DNA from: Campylobacteraceae bacterium
Lineage (GTDB): Bacteria > Campylobacterota > Campylobacteria > Campylobacterales > Sulfurovaceae
Direction of reading: 5' to 3'
Length of the DNA stretch: 6,194 nt
Assembly (NCBI GenBank): GCA_027002665.1
Contig: JALWZK010000155.1
Coordinates: forward strand, 1-6,194
Shown: positions 1 to 6,194 of the stretch, one piece after another
Position numbering within the stretch: position 1 is the first letter of the stretch
Layout of the letters: each line of letters begins with the position of its first letter
Made by a program: the position numbers and the translations under genes
Notes under the pieces: model-generated
What the model saw: the letters and a program-made list of their open reading frames with translations, nothing else
Database searches by the model: none
What the model was told of the DNA's origin: nothing

Positions 1-464
1 GAAGGTTAGATTACACATCGGAGGGGCTACTACTATTAACGGACTCCCCTACGGTAGCGGATATTATGATGAACTCAAACTTAGATAGAAAATATAATCT
101 AAAGATAGATAGACCTCTCTCCTCCAAGATGATAGAGGCTATGGAGAATGGATTGGTTTTAAATAATGCAAGAGCGGGTGGACATCAGAAGAGTAAAATA
201 TTATCGATGGAGTTTAAACCGTTTGTCAATTATGAGATTAGAAAAGAGAGTGCTAATTTTACAAAATTGAGAGTTACCATTTCAGAGGGGAAAAATAGAG
301 AACTTCGCCGTTTTTTTGCTCACTTTGGAGCAGAAGTTCTGGATTTAAAGCGGGTAGCATTTGGGAAGATTGAGCTTAACAATCTTCCAACAAACAAGAC
401 AAGATACTTTACAAGAAAAGAGTATAATGATTTACATAGATATTTAAAATCAGTAGCAAAATAG
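1..464 (+). CDS. RsuA/RluB-family rRNA pseudouridine synthase, 3' part (5' end outside window)
   Basis: This is the C-terminal part of an enzyme that isomerises a specific uridine in rRNA to pseudouridine in the cytoplasm. The reading frame is open from the window edge: codons begin at base 3, and bases 1-2 (ga) would complete a Gly codon if preceded by g. The first visible residues are RLDYTSEGLLLLT, the signature of the RsuA/RluB/RluE/RluF family, whose Asp is the catalytic nucleophile. Near the C-terminus GKNRELRRFFAHFG matches the family's second conserved block (R-x-hydrophobic-RR-x-F...G). About 153 residues are visible. The N-terminal part, normally carrying an S4 RNA-binding domain, lies outside the window. 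The first internal ATG (66) is not the true start, because the catalytic motif lies upstream of it. The glycosyltransferase gene begins 2 bp after the stop. Family assignment is firm; the target (23S RluB-like or 16S RsuA-like) cannot be decided from this part. Confidence 0.9.
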   Translation, partial: RLDYTSEGLLLLTDSPTVADIMMNSNLDRKYNLKIDRPLSSKMIEAMENGLVLNNARAGGHQKSKILSMEFKPFVNYEIRKESANFTKLRVTISEGKNRELRRFFAHFGAEVLDLKRVAFGKIELNNLPTNKTRYFTRKEYNDLHRYLKSVAK

Positions 465-466
465 AG

Positions 467-1384
467 ATGTTAGAGTATCTTTTTCATAAATTTAATAGTA
501 ATAACTTTAGATTAGTTATGACTATTTTGGTAAAAGATGAAGCCGATATAATAGAGGCAAATATTAGAACTCATGCCAACTTGGGTGTCGATGCTTTCGT
601 CATTATGGATAATAACTCAACAGATGGAACAAGAGAGATTTTAGTTAAATTACAAAGAGAGTTTGAGATAGTTATTATTGATGAGAAGGGGGAGTATAAT
701 CAAGCCAAATGGATGAACTATCTTGCCAGAGTTGCAAAAAAGAGACTTAAAGCAGATTGGGTTATTAGTAATGATGCTGATGAATTTTGGATACCCACCA
801 ATGAGCTAAGCTTAAAAGAGAATTTATCATTTAAAGGTAGTGTGCTTACTATTCATAGATACAATATGCTACTCTTAGATAAGATAGAGTTTTTTAAATC
901 CCCATACTATGTAAAAAATCCAATATTCTACTCCAAACAGAACCAACTAAATAGTAAAAAAATATCTATAACTTTGACTAAGATTGCTCCAAAAACCATT
1001 ATAAATCCACATGGACTTATATATCTTAGAGGAGGTAACCATAAGGCTCTACACATTGCAAATATCAGAGACTATATCCGTTCAGGCTATGATAAGATTG
1101 AGCGATTTAAAAATATTGAAGTTTTCCATTTCCCCATAAGAAGTTATACCCAATTTGAAAAGAATATTAAAAATAGAAAGAGACTCTTAGAGAGTGGAAA
1201 GAGGATTAGCATGGGTCCCCACTATAGAAGATGGGTAGAGCTGTATAATAGGGGAGAATTAGAAGATGAATTTAATAGAACTATTATTTTTAAAGAAGAT
1301 GATATTAAAACTCTACTAAAATACGACATTATAGATTGTAACAAAAGAGTTAATTTAAAAATTAGAGGAATAGATGGTGGATAG
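467..1384 (+). CDS. GT2-like (GT-A fold) glycosyltransferase
   Basis: This is a probable cytoplasmic nucleotide-sugar-dependent glycosyltransferase of 305 residues; donor and acceptor are unknown. The N-terminal block at residues 19-55 ([12 protein letters not shown], then DNNSTDGT) is typical of the Glyco_tranf_2_4-type family. NDADEFW at 102-108 supplies the D-x-D-like metal and nucleotide-sugar site. Further family-like stretches are GGNHKALHI (189-197) and [10 protein letters not shown] (221-230), resembling the H-x-P-x-R-S-x-x-Q-F block often seen near the end of these enzymes. There is no signal peptide or membrane segment. The start at 467 has only a weak upstream purine stretch (tagag), so it probably depends on translation of the gene that ends 2 bp earlier. 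Met18 (base 518) is a possible alternative start, since relatives often begin just before T-I-L-V-K-D-E. The 3' end overlaps folE by 11 bp. A role in surface polysaccharide or protein glycosylation is plausible but not shown. Confidence 0.82.
   Translation: MLEYLFHKFNSNNFRLVMTILVKDEADIIEANIRTHANLGVDAFVIMDNNSTDGTREILVKLQREFEIVIIDEKGEYNQAKWMNYLARVAKKRLKADWVISNDADEFWIPTNELSLKENLSFKGSVLTIHRYNMLLLDKIEFFKSPYYVKNPIFYSKQNQLNSKKISITLTKIAPKTIINPHGLIYLRGGNHKALHIANIRDYIRSGYDKIERFKNIEVFHFPIRSYTQFEKNIKNRKRLLESGKRISMGPHYRRWVELYNRGELEDEFNRTIIFKEDDIKTLLKYDIIDCNKRVNLKIRGIDGG
1364..1369 (+). promoter_or_regulatory. Ribosome binding site of folE, inside the glycosyltransferase gene
   Basis: AGAGGA lies four bases before the ATG at 1374, within the last codons of the upstream glycosyltransferase gene. 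It supports 1374 as the folE start and implies reinitiation or coupling across the 11-bp overlap. Confidence 0.6.
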
Positions 1385-1955
1385 AGATATAGAGTTTGAA
1401 AAGACAATAAGAAAAATATTAGAGTTTATAGGTGAAGACCCAGATAGAGAAGGTTTAAAAAAGACCCCATTTCGGGTAGTAAAGGCACTGAAGTTTTTAA
1501 CAAACGGTTATCATCAGGACCCCAAGGAGATATTAAATCAAGCACTATTTAAGACAAGTAATGATGAGATGGTAGTTGTGAGAGATATTGAATTCTACTC
1601 TATGTGCGAACACCATCTACTACCAATTATAGGACGCGTTCATGTAGCATATATTCCAGATGGGAGAGTTGTCGGACTCTCAAAAATTCCACGAATTGTA
1701 AATCTATACGCCAGAAGATTACAAATCCAAGAGCAGATGACGGAACAGATAGCAGATGCCATATTGGAGACCATTAAGCCCAAAGGTGTAGCTGTCGTTG
1801 TGCATGCAAGACATATGTGTATGGAGATGAGAGGAGTTGAGAAGATAAACTCAAAAACCCTCAGTTCAGCACTTAGAGGACTCTTTAAAAGTGACCAGAG
1901 AACGAGAAATGAGTTCTATAATCTCATTAACACTCCGTCTCCATCCAATTTTTAG
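1374..1955 (+). CDS. folE: GTP cyclohydrolase I (FolE)
   Basis: This enzyme converts GTP to 7,8-dihydroneopterin triphosphate and formate, the first step of tetrahydrofolate synthesis and the usual entry to queuosine precursors. It is a cytoplasmic homodecamer. The 193-residue length fits the bacterial FolE family. The zinc ligands are visible: Cys78 and His81 in CEHHLLP, and Cys149 in HMCMEMRGV. His80 and His147 match the conserved active-site histidines. SKIPR (103-107) and [14 protein letters not shown] (114-127) are also family hallmarks. The N-terminal half has the usual [14 protein letters not shown] block. All key residues are present, so this is the canonical zinc-dependent type, not FolE2. 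The start overlaps the preceding gene by 11 bp and has an AGAGGA site. It is the last gene of the + block; the stop lies 10 bp from the end of the convergent LysM gene, and no convincing terminator is seen there. Confidence 0.97.
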   Translation: MVDRDIEFEKTIRKILEFIGEDPDREGLKKTPFRVVKALKFLTNGYHQDPKEILNQALFKTSNDEMVVVRDIEFYSMCEHHLLPIIGRVHVAYIPDGRVVGLSKIPRIVNLYARRLQIQEQMTEQIADAILETIKPKGVAVVVHARHMCMEMRGVEKINSKTLSSALRGLFKSDQRTRNEFYNLINTPSPSNF

Positions 1956-1965
1956 TGAATCTTAA

Positions 1966-2670
1966 TCACTGGTCCAGATTCTCTAAGGGTTTATCCAATG
2001 GAATTATTAGATGGTCACCTATCATAACATCTAAGTTCTTATTGATTTTATCTTTATTTGCTTTATATATTCTATAATATAGATTTCTATTATTATAGAA
2101 CGCCTCCGCATAACTCGATAGACTCTCTCCTGCTTGAACCTCTATTACCAAATGGTCATCATACTGCTCTAAGATTTTAATCTTCTTAGGGATATATTTA
2201 ACTCGTCTCTTTTTGATATTTTTTTTGACAATATTTGCTATTCCCTTTTTAACAGTCATTTTTTTCTTCTGAACAGACTTCTCCTTAGATATAACCTCTA
2301 TCAAACTACTTAATTTCTCTATGATTTTCTTATCATGCTCTCTATCTTTTTTAAGCTTAGCAAGTTCCTCCATAACCTCTTTAAGCTGTTTTTTTAGATT
2401 TTCTATATCTCTATCCGTATTGAAATCTGTATTATCTAATTGTGAACTTGTAGGTAGTTTACTTAAGATAATCTCTTCAGGCTCTTTAGCACAACTCATC
2501 TCTTTCTTTTTAGCATGGTCATTGCAACCTATAATTTTAGTCTGTTTAAGTAGAGTCTCATTTGGTTTATCAACTACCAATTTAATATCTAAATCATCTG
2601 AAGCCATAGCTACAGAAGTTACTCCGAAATATAATAAAATTGCTCCTGCTATTGATATGATTCGTATCAT
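1966..2670 (-). CDS. Secreted coiled-coil protein with C-terminal LysM domain
   Basis: This is a 234-residue exported protein, probably periplasmic and wall-bound. Residues 1-23 form a signal peptide (Arg3, hydrophobic core, AMA-S cleavage site). A low-complexity segment follows, with two cysteines (49 and 60) that could form a disulfide. Residues about 87-130 are rich in Lys, Glu and Leu with heptad-like spacing and look like a coiled coil. A strongly basic segment (about 133-165, many Lys/Arg) then leads to a LysM domain at about 174-225. The LysM shows GESLSSYAEAFY, NLYYRIYKANKD and a closing GDHLIIPL, similar to the YgaU-type LysM layout. LysM domains bind GlcNAc-containing glycan, so peptidoglycan binding is likely. 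No catalytic domain (LytM, NlpC/P60 or transglycosylase) is present. The start has AAGGA seven bases upstream. It is the last gene of the - block, 77 bp after the amidase gene. A role as wall anchor or amidase accessory factor is inference. Confidence 0.85.
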   Translation of the reverse strand: MIRIISIAGAILLYFGVTSVAMASDDLDIKLVVDKPNETLLKQTKIIGCNDHAKKKEMSCAKEPEEIILSKLPTSSQLDNTDFNTDRDIENLKKQLKEVMEELAKLKKDREHDKKIIEKLSSLIEVISKEKSVQKKKMTVKKGIANIVKKNIKKRRVKYIPKKIKILEQYDDHLVIEVQAGESLSSYAEAFYNNRNLYYRIYKANKDKINKNLDVMIGDHLIIPLDKPLENLDQ

Positions 2671-2677
2671 TACTATT

Positions 2678-2710
2678 TCCTTTATCTTGAATATTAACCT
2701 TAATATAACA
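2678..2710 (-). promoter_or_regulatory. Candidate promoter and ribosome binding site of the LysM gene
   Basis: In the 77-bp gap before the LysM gene the minus strand carries TGTTATATT (2702-2710), an extended -10-like element with TATATT at 2702-2707. It is followed by AAGGA (2678-2682) seven bases before the ATG. No good -35 is present, which is common in Campylobacterota. The predicted transcript start near 2695 would leave a leader of about 25 bases. In DNA this AT-rich, such a match can occur by chance, so read-through from the amidase gene is equally possible. Confidence 0.35.
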
Positions 2711-2747
2711 TATTAAAGATATAAAAATCATTATTTTATAGATTAAA

Positions 2748-3350
2748 TTATCTATCTAATTCATCCATAATAAAATCTGCTATCTTCATAGCTATTAAAT
2801 CCAATCTTGGCTCTAACCACTCTACCTGCTTATCACAAGTTATCTCACCCAGCTCTAATACTAAGAATCCCTTTTCACTATTTACTCTACTAAAACCATA
2901 ATATTCCGATAGATTTTTAGTATAATTACACTTATGCCACTTGAATGGAAAATAGTTACGATATATCCGCTTCCATCTTAAAGCTAATCTCCTCGCCTTT
3001 GGGTGATTTTTATCATAACCTATAGATGCACCTGTAGAGCATGGTCTATTGGAGCCATCAAAATGTATTGCTACTGCTATTTTACAGTTTGATATTGGAA
3101 TAGATGCCCCTACTCTGGTGACATCAATATTGTGTCTTTTTAACTCCTTTTCTACCTCCTTTGCTATTAATATATTCCAATCAACCTCTCTATATTCTCC
3201 ATTTACAGAGCCGGTATTTCCAAAAGTTCTCCCAGCATGTCCTGCCTGAATCAATACGGTTGTATTAATAGGTCGATTTAATATCAGACTCACTATTAAT
3301 ATTATAAATAGTGAGCCAATTAAAAACATAAATAGCTTTCTAACGCTCAT
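2748..3350 (-). CDS. Short membrane-anchored N-acetylmuramoyl-L-alanine amidase (Amidase_3-like)
   Basis: This is a predicted zinc amidase that cleaves the bond between MurNAc and L-Ala of the stem peptide. Of its 200 residues, 5-25 form one hydrophobic segment without a clear cleavage site, so the enzyme is probably anchored in the inner membrane facing the periplasm. The catalytic domain (about 31-198) begins with VLIQAGHAG; His38, Glu55 (E-x-x-x-N spacing) and His96 (AIHFDG) are the expected zinc ligands. Glu166 in LVLELGEITC matches the catalytic Glu of the family's closing block. It is compact: there is no AMIN domain, no SPOR or LysM domain, and no obvious room for the long regulatory helix seen in AmiA/B/C. 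HFDG replaces the more usual H-x-N, so it is a divergent member. Its ribosome site overlaps the stop codon of the upstream NamZ-like gene 9 bp away, which suggests tight co-expression. Confidence 0.83.
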   Translation of the reverse strand: MSVRKLFMFLIGSLFIILIVSLILNRPINTTVLIQAGHAGRTFGNTGSVNGEYREVDWNILIAKEVEKELKRHNIDVTRVGASIPISNCKIAVAIHFDGSNRPCSTGASIGYDKNHPKARRLALRWKRIYRNYFPFKWHKCNYTKNLSEYYGFSRVNSEKGFLVLELGEITCDKQVEWLEPRLDLIAMKIADFIMDELDR

Positions 3351-3353
3351 ATA

Positions 3354-3360
3354 CTCCCCC
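3354..3360 (-). promoter_or_regulatory. Ribosome binding site of the amidase gene, overlapping the upstream stop
   Basis: The minus strand reads TAG-GGGGAG-TAT-ATG, so the purine-rich site touches the stop codon of the NamZ-like gene and sits three bases before the amidase ATG. This supports 3350 as the start and suggests translational coupling. Confidence 0.55.
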
Positions 3361-4505
3361 TATTTATATATAAGATAGTTCTCTCTTATCTTTTTAAACT
3401 CATTTAATCCCTTCTGCCAACTCTTCTTAATCTCTTTGGGGGTTATTCCCGCTATTATCTGCTTACGAAGTCTATCGCTCCCTGCTAACTTATCAAAAAA
3501 TCCATTTTTTAAAAAGAATCTATTTTTATATGGATAGTTGTTATAGGCATCTATTAGATAACTTAAATTTATACCTCTATTTAAATCTATATATGTATCT
3601 CTTAGGTCCACACCGTAGCAGATTTTCCCCTCAAACTTAGGGTGCTTTGCTCCCTCCATTGAGACCGGTTTAAAACTGAAATTTCTCTTCCTATATAGGG
3701 GATTTCCATAGACTTGGAACTGCATATTGGTTCCTCTTCCAACTGAAAACACTGTTCCCTCAAATAGAGCCAATGATGGATATAGATATATAGATAGCTC
3801 ATTAGGTAGATTTGGTGATGGTCGAACAGGTGGATAGTAAAAGGAGTTATGAGAGTAGTTTTTTAATGGAACGACCTTTAAATCACACTTTAAATTGCCT
3901 TCAAGCCACCCCTCTCCATTTATCATCATGGCATATTCCCCTATTGTCATACCATAGAGTATTGGAACGGGGTGTAGCCCTACAAAAGATTTATATTTAA
4001 AATTTAATATCTCCCCATCAATCCTTGCCCCATTTGGATTTGGTCTATCCAAGAGAATTAGAGGGATATGACTCATAGCTGTCGCCTCCATCACATAGTG
4101 GAGAGTTGAGAGATATGTGTAGAATCTAACTCCCACATCTTGAATATCAAATACCATTATGTCAATATTCTTTAAATCATCTGGAGTTGGCTTCTTATGT
4201 CGTCCATAGAGAGATATAATTGGTAGTCCCGTCCCACTATCTCTCCCATTTTTAACCCTCTCTCCAGCATCTGCATTACCTCTAAATCCATGCTCTGGAG
4301 CAAATATCTTAACAATGTTAATCTTTTTTCTAAGTAGAACATCAATTAGATGTTCCCCTTTTATTAGAGATGATTGATTTACCACAACCCCTACCCGTTT
4401 CAATTTGAGTAAGGGAATATACTCATCAAAATTCTCTGCACCAACCTCTATATCTGCCCTAATTATCCCTAATATAAATATAAAAACTATAATTATCCGT
4501 TTCAT
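3360..4505 (-). CDS. NamZ-like exo-beta-N-acetylmuramidase (DUF1343, GH171 family)
   Basis: This is a predicted exported glycosidase of 381 residues. Its family member in Bacillus subtilis (NamZ/YbbC) releases MurNAc from the non-reducing end of peptide-free peptidoglycan glycan. Residues 1-17 look like a signal peptide (Lys2, Arg3, hydrophobic core, then IRA-D), so the mature enzyme should be periplasmic. The DUF1343 hallmarks occur in order: APEHGFRG (69-76, with Glu71 a candidate catalytic residue), FDIQDVGVRFYTY (119-131), LLDRPNPNG (151-159), RPSPNLP (228-234) and EGTVFSVGRGTN (249-260). The length is normal for the family and nothing is truncated. The gene starts 2 bp after the leuA stop with only a poor ribosome site (ggtggtatagag), so it likely depends on leuA translation. 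The amidase gene follows 9 bp downstream and could supply its peptide-free substrate. No NagZ-type glucosaminidase is in the window. Family assignment is strong; activity here is inferred. Confidence 0.9.
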   Translation of the reverse strand: MKRIIIVFIFILGIIRADIEVGAENFDEYIPLLKLKRVGVVVNQSSLIKGEHLIDVLLRKKINIVKIFAPEHGFRGNADAGERVKNGRDSGTGLPIISLYGRHKKPTPDDLKNIDIMVFDIQDVGVRFYTYLSTLHYVMEATAMSHIPLILLDRPNPNGARIDGEILNFKYKSFVGLHPVPILYGMTIGEYAMMINGEGWLEGNLKCDLKVVPLKNYSHNSFYYPPVRPSPNLPNELSIYLYPSLALFEGTVFSVGRGTNMQFQVYGNPLYRKRNFSFKPVSMEGAKHPKFEGKICYGVDLRDTYIDLNRGINLSYLIDAYNNYPYKNRFFLKNGFFDKLAGSDRLRKQIIAGITPKEIKKSWQKGLNEFKKIRENYLIYK

Positions 4506-4507
4506 CT

Positions 4508-6064
4508 CTATACCACCATTCCACCATTAGATATATCTTGCTTTCTAAGCATTCCCTCCATACTTAAGTAGCTATTTAAAGCACTGATATATGCTTTGGC
4601 ACTTGCCAATATGGTATCAATATTCAACCCATGTCCAATAATGGCAGGTTCATTATCATTAAACTTAACCTTTACAGTTACATTTGCCAAGGCATCTTTC
4701 CCCTGACTTACAGAGGTCACCTTATAGTCCATAAGTCTTCCCTCATAGCCCGAAACTCTATCAATAGTCTTAAATATCGCATCGACAGTTCCCTCTCCAA
4801 TATTGGCATCTATCATCTCATGATTATCTCTTTTAATAGTGATAGTTGAACTTGCAACTCCACTACTGCAGTTCATTATCTGAAGTGATACCAACTCGAA
4901 AATTTGAGTAGCCTTTGTCATCTCATTTGTAACAATAGCTCTCAAATCATCATCATATATATATTTTTTTCTATCAGCCAATATTTTAAATCTCTCAAAT
5001 GAGCTATTTAATGCTTTCTCCTCCAAATTAAATCCCAACTTAATAAGTCTATTTTTAAATGCGGCTCTACCTGAATGTTTCCCCAATATTAGAGTATCAT
5101 TTATATCTAAACCTATATCGGCAGGAGTCATAATCTCATAGGTCTCCTTATTTTTCAATACTCCATCTTGATGTATTCCACTCTCATGGGCAAAGGCATT
5201 TTTTCCAACAATAGCCTTATTGGGTTGAGGCTCTATCCCTGTAATAGTTGCTATTAGCCTACTTGTAGGATATATCTCCTTTGTGTTTATATTTGTCTTA
5301 AAGTTGGAGAATATATCCTTTCTTGTCCTCAATATCATAACAATCTCCTCTAAGGAGGCATTTCCTGCCCTCTCCCCTAAGCCATTAATGGTGCATTCAA
5401 CCTGTCTGGCTCCATTTATAATAGCCTCTAAGGAGTTTGCCACTGCAAGACCTAAATCGTTATGGTTATGGACTGATATAATAGCTCTATCTCCTATATG
5501 TTGATACATCTCTTTAATCATTTTGCCAATCTCACTCGGCATTCTAAAACCGACTGTATCTGGTAGATTAATGGTTGTTGCACCCACCTCTATAACTGCA
5601 TCACTTATCTCTTTTAAAAATCCAATATCACTTCTACCCGCATCTTCACAGCTAAACTCAATATCATCGGTAAAACTTTTAGCATACTCTACTGAGTTTA
5701 CTGCCCTCTTAATAACCTCATCTGGACTCATCTTTAGCTTATATCTCATGTGAATTGGACTTGTTGCAATAAATGTGTGTATCCTTCTATGTTTGGCTTT
5801 CGCAACAGCTTCACCTGCCAACTTTATATCATTTTCAATAGCTCGAGATAGCGAACATACTGTGGAGTCTGTCACTCTACTTGCTATTTTTGAAATTGCA
5901 TCAAAATCACCCGGACTTGCAGCTGCAAAACCTGCCTCTATAATATCAACTCCAAGTTTTTCCAACTGAATAGCAATCTGAATTTTCTCTTCTGTATTCA
6001 TAGAAGCACCTGGACTCTGCTCTCCATCTCTCAAAGTTGTATCAAATATTTTAATTGTATCCAT
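4508..6064 (-). CDS. leuA: 2-isopropylmalate synthase (LeuA)
   Basis: This enzyme condenses acetyl-CoA with 2-oxoisovalerate to 2-isopropylmalate, the committed step of leucine synthesis in the cytoplasm. At 518 residues it has the full bacterial length. The N-terminal TIM-barrel domain (about 3-270) begins with [16 protein letters not shown]. Divalent-metal ligands are visible as Asp13, His199 and His201 in SVHNHNDLG, and Asn235 in [13 protein letters not shown]. The linker carries [13 protein letters not shown] and [10 protein letters not shown]. The C-terminal part (about 370-505) is the LeuA dimer domain that normally gives leucine feedback inhibition. The EDAGRSD block and the regulatory domain favour LeuA over homocitrate synthase. 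Citramalate synthase is less likely but not formally excluded. AAGGGA four bases upstream supports the start. It is the first gene of the - block within the window, followed after 2 bp by the NamZ-like gene. No leucine-rich leader peptide is seen upstream. Confidence 0.95.
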   Translation of the reverse strand: MDTIKIFDTTLRDGEQSPGASMNTEEKIQIAIQLEKLGVDIIEAGFAAASPGDFDAISKIASRVTDSTVCSLSRAIENDIKLAGEAVAKAKHRRIHTFIATSPIHMRYKLKMSPDEVIKRAVNSVEYAKSFTDDIEFSCEDAGRSDIGFLKEISDAVIEVGATTINLPDTVGFRMPSEIGKMIKEMYQHIGDRAIISVHNHNDLGLAVANSLEAIINGARQVECTINGLGERAGNASLEEIVMILRTRKDIFSNFKTNINTKEIYPTSRLIATITGIEPQPNKAIVGKNAFAHESGIHQDGVLKNKETYEIMTPADIGLDINDTLILGKHSGRAAFKNRLIKLGFNLEEKALNSSFERFKILADRKKYIYDDDLRAIVTNEMTKATQIFELVSLQIMNCSSGVASSTITIKRDNHEMIDANIGEGTVDAIFKTIDRVSGYEGRLMDYKVTSVSQGKDALANVTVKVKFNDNEPAIIGHGLNIDTILASAKAYISALNSYLSMEGMLRKQDISNGGMVV

Positions 6065-6085
6065 AATTTCCCTTATTATATATAA

Positions 6086-6103
6086 ACATAAAAATATTTA
6101 TGT
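6086..6103. repeat. Inverted repeat before leuA (7-bp arms)
   Basis: ACATAAA and TTTATGT flank a four-base centre (AATA), starting 22 bases before the leuA ATG. The symmetry and position would suit a repressor operator or a small hairpin in the leader. The arms are almost pure A/T, so chance occurrence is possible. Confidence 0.35.
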
Positions 6104-6121
6104 AAATTTTGTATCTAATTT

Positions 6122-6156
6122 TATCTAAAAAATAGATATATTAGAAACTAATATCT
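6122..6156. repeat. Two overlapping inverted repeats upstream of leuA
   Basis: TATCTA (6122-6127) pairs with TAGATA (6133-6138). The same right arm also begins AGATATATTAG (6134-6144), which pairs with CTAATATCT (6148-6156) across an AAA loop with a two-base bulge. The two hairpins share bases 6134-6138 and so exclude each other. This could be an alternative leader structure or paired operator half-sites, but low-complexity DNA may explain it. Confidence 0.3.
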
Positions 6157-6194
6157 GCTAATTGTAGTGTAAAATTGTGGTATTAGAGTGTCAG

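Larger units (their letters stand above)
6065..6194 (-). promoter_or_regulatory. leuA upstream region with ribosome binding site and candidate promoter
   Basis: These 130 non-coding bases precede leuA. AAGGGA (6069-6074) is a good ribosome binding site. On the minus strand TACAAT (6161-6166) and TAAAAT (6118-6123, downstream of a T-rich run) are candidate -10 elements; neither has a convincing -35 at normal spacing. On the + strand TAAAAT (6170-6175) could be the -10 of a divergent gene beyond the window. I cannot tell whether the neighbour outside is divergent or co-directional. No T-box-like element or leucine-codon-rich leader ORF is visible in these bases. Confidence 0.45.

Noticed and set aside
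66..464. ATG at 66 as a true start for the pseudouridine synthase.
   Set aside because: The frame stays open to the window edge, and the catalytic RLD motif lies upstream of this ATG, so the gene begins outside the window.
1222..1407. Minus-strand open frame of 61 codons across the glycosyltransferase/folE junction.
   Set aside because: Low-complexity Ser/Leu translation antisense to two well-supported genes.
1954..1970. Possible bidirectional terminator at the convergent junction (AGTGA ... TCACT, 5-bp arms).
   Set aside because: The stem is short with a 7-base loop, and no T-run follows it in either reading direction, so it does not meet the form of an intrinsic terminator.
2321..2716. 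Open frame of 131 codons on the + strand, antisense to the LysM gene.
   Set aside because: It is Ser/Leu-rich low-complexity translation opposite a Lys/Glu-rich coiled coil, with no domain. The opposite strand has a signal peptide, LysM motif and ribosome site.
2722..2755. Hairpin ATAGAT/ATCTAT at the amidase stop codon (2738-2755), followed on the minus strand by an AAAAT/ATTTT repeat, as a possible terminator.
   Set aside because: The stems are 5-6 bp and almost entirely A/T with no GC-rich core; such repeats are expected by chance in this composition.
3602..4000. Open frames of about 62-66 codons on both strands inside the NamZ-like gene.
   Set aside because: They lie wholly within a gene with strong family motifs, and show no motifs or upstream ribosome sites of their own.
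4631..5969. Several + strand open frames (64-76 codons) opposite leuA.
   Set aside because: They are shadows of the leuA reading frame, whose catalytic and metal-binding motifs are intact throughout.
6065..6194. Leucine attenuation leader peptide or T-box upstream of leuA.
   Set aside because: No short frame with clustered Leu codons and no recognisable T-box element is present in the visible 130 bases.

Overview
The window is AT-rich, densely coding DNA with seven protein genes and almost no spare sequence. Codon use leans on AGA for Arg and ATA for Ile. The closest match I can recall for the folE product is the Campylobacter/Sulfurimonas type, with shared CEHHLLP, HVAYIP, KIPR and HMCMEMRG stretches. 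This points to Campylobacterota (epsilonproteobacteria), probably an autotrophic or environmental lineage rather than a pathogen. The phylum call is fairly good; nothing here fixes the genus.

The window splits into two convergent gene blocks that meet at about 1956-1965. The + strand block (1-1955) holds the 3' part of an RsuA/RluB-family pseudouridine synthase gene cut by the window edge, a GT2-like glycosyltransferase, and folE (GTP cyclohydrolase I). These three are separated by 2 bp and then overlap by 11 bp, so they look co-transcribed and partly translationally coupled. Their functions (rRNA modification, glycan transfer, pterin synthesis) do not form one pathway.

The - strand block (6064 down to 1966) holds leuA (2-isopropylmalate synthase), a NamZ-like DUF1343 exo-muramidase, a short membrane-anchored zinc amidase of the Amidase_3 type, and a secreted coiled-coil protein with a C-terminal LysM domain. 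The first three are spaced by 2 and 9 bp. The LysM gene follows after 77 bp and may also have its own promoter. Apart from leuA, every product in this block is exported and directed at peptidoglycan. The amidase could strip peptides from MurNAc, NamZ could then release MurNAc from the bare glycan, and the LysM protein could bind the wall. This is the most interesting aspect of the window: a candidate wall-turnover module that appears to ride on a leucine-biosynthesis transcript. The enzyme families are known; only the combination and its context may be new.

The last 130 bp (6065-6194) are non-coding and hold the leuA upstream region, with a clear ribosome binding site and AT-rich inverted repeats. 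I see no tRNA, rRNA, CRISPR array, insertion sequence, phage gene or convincing intrinsic terminator.
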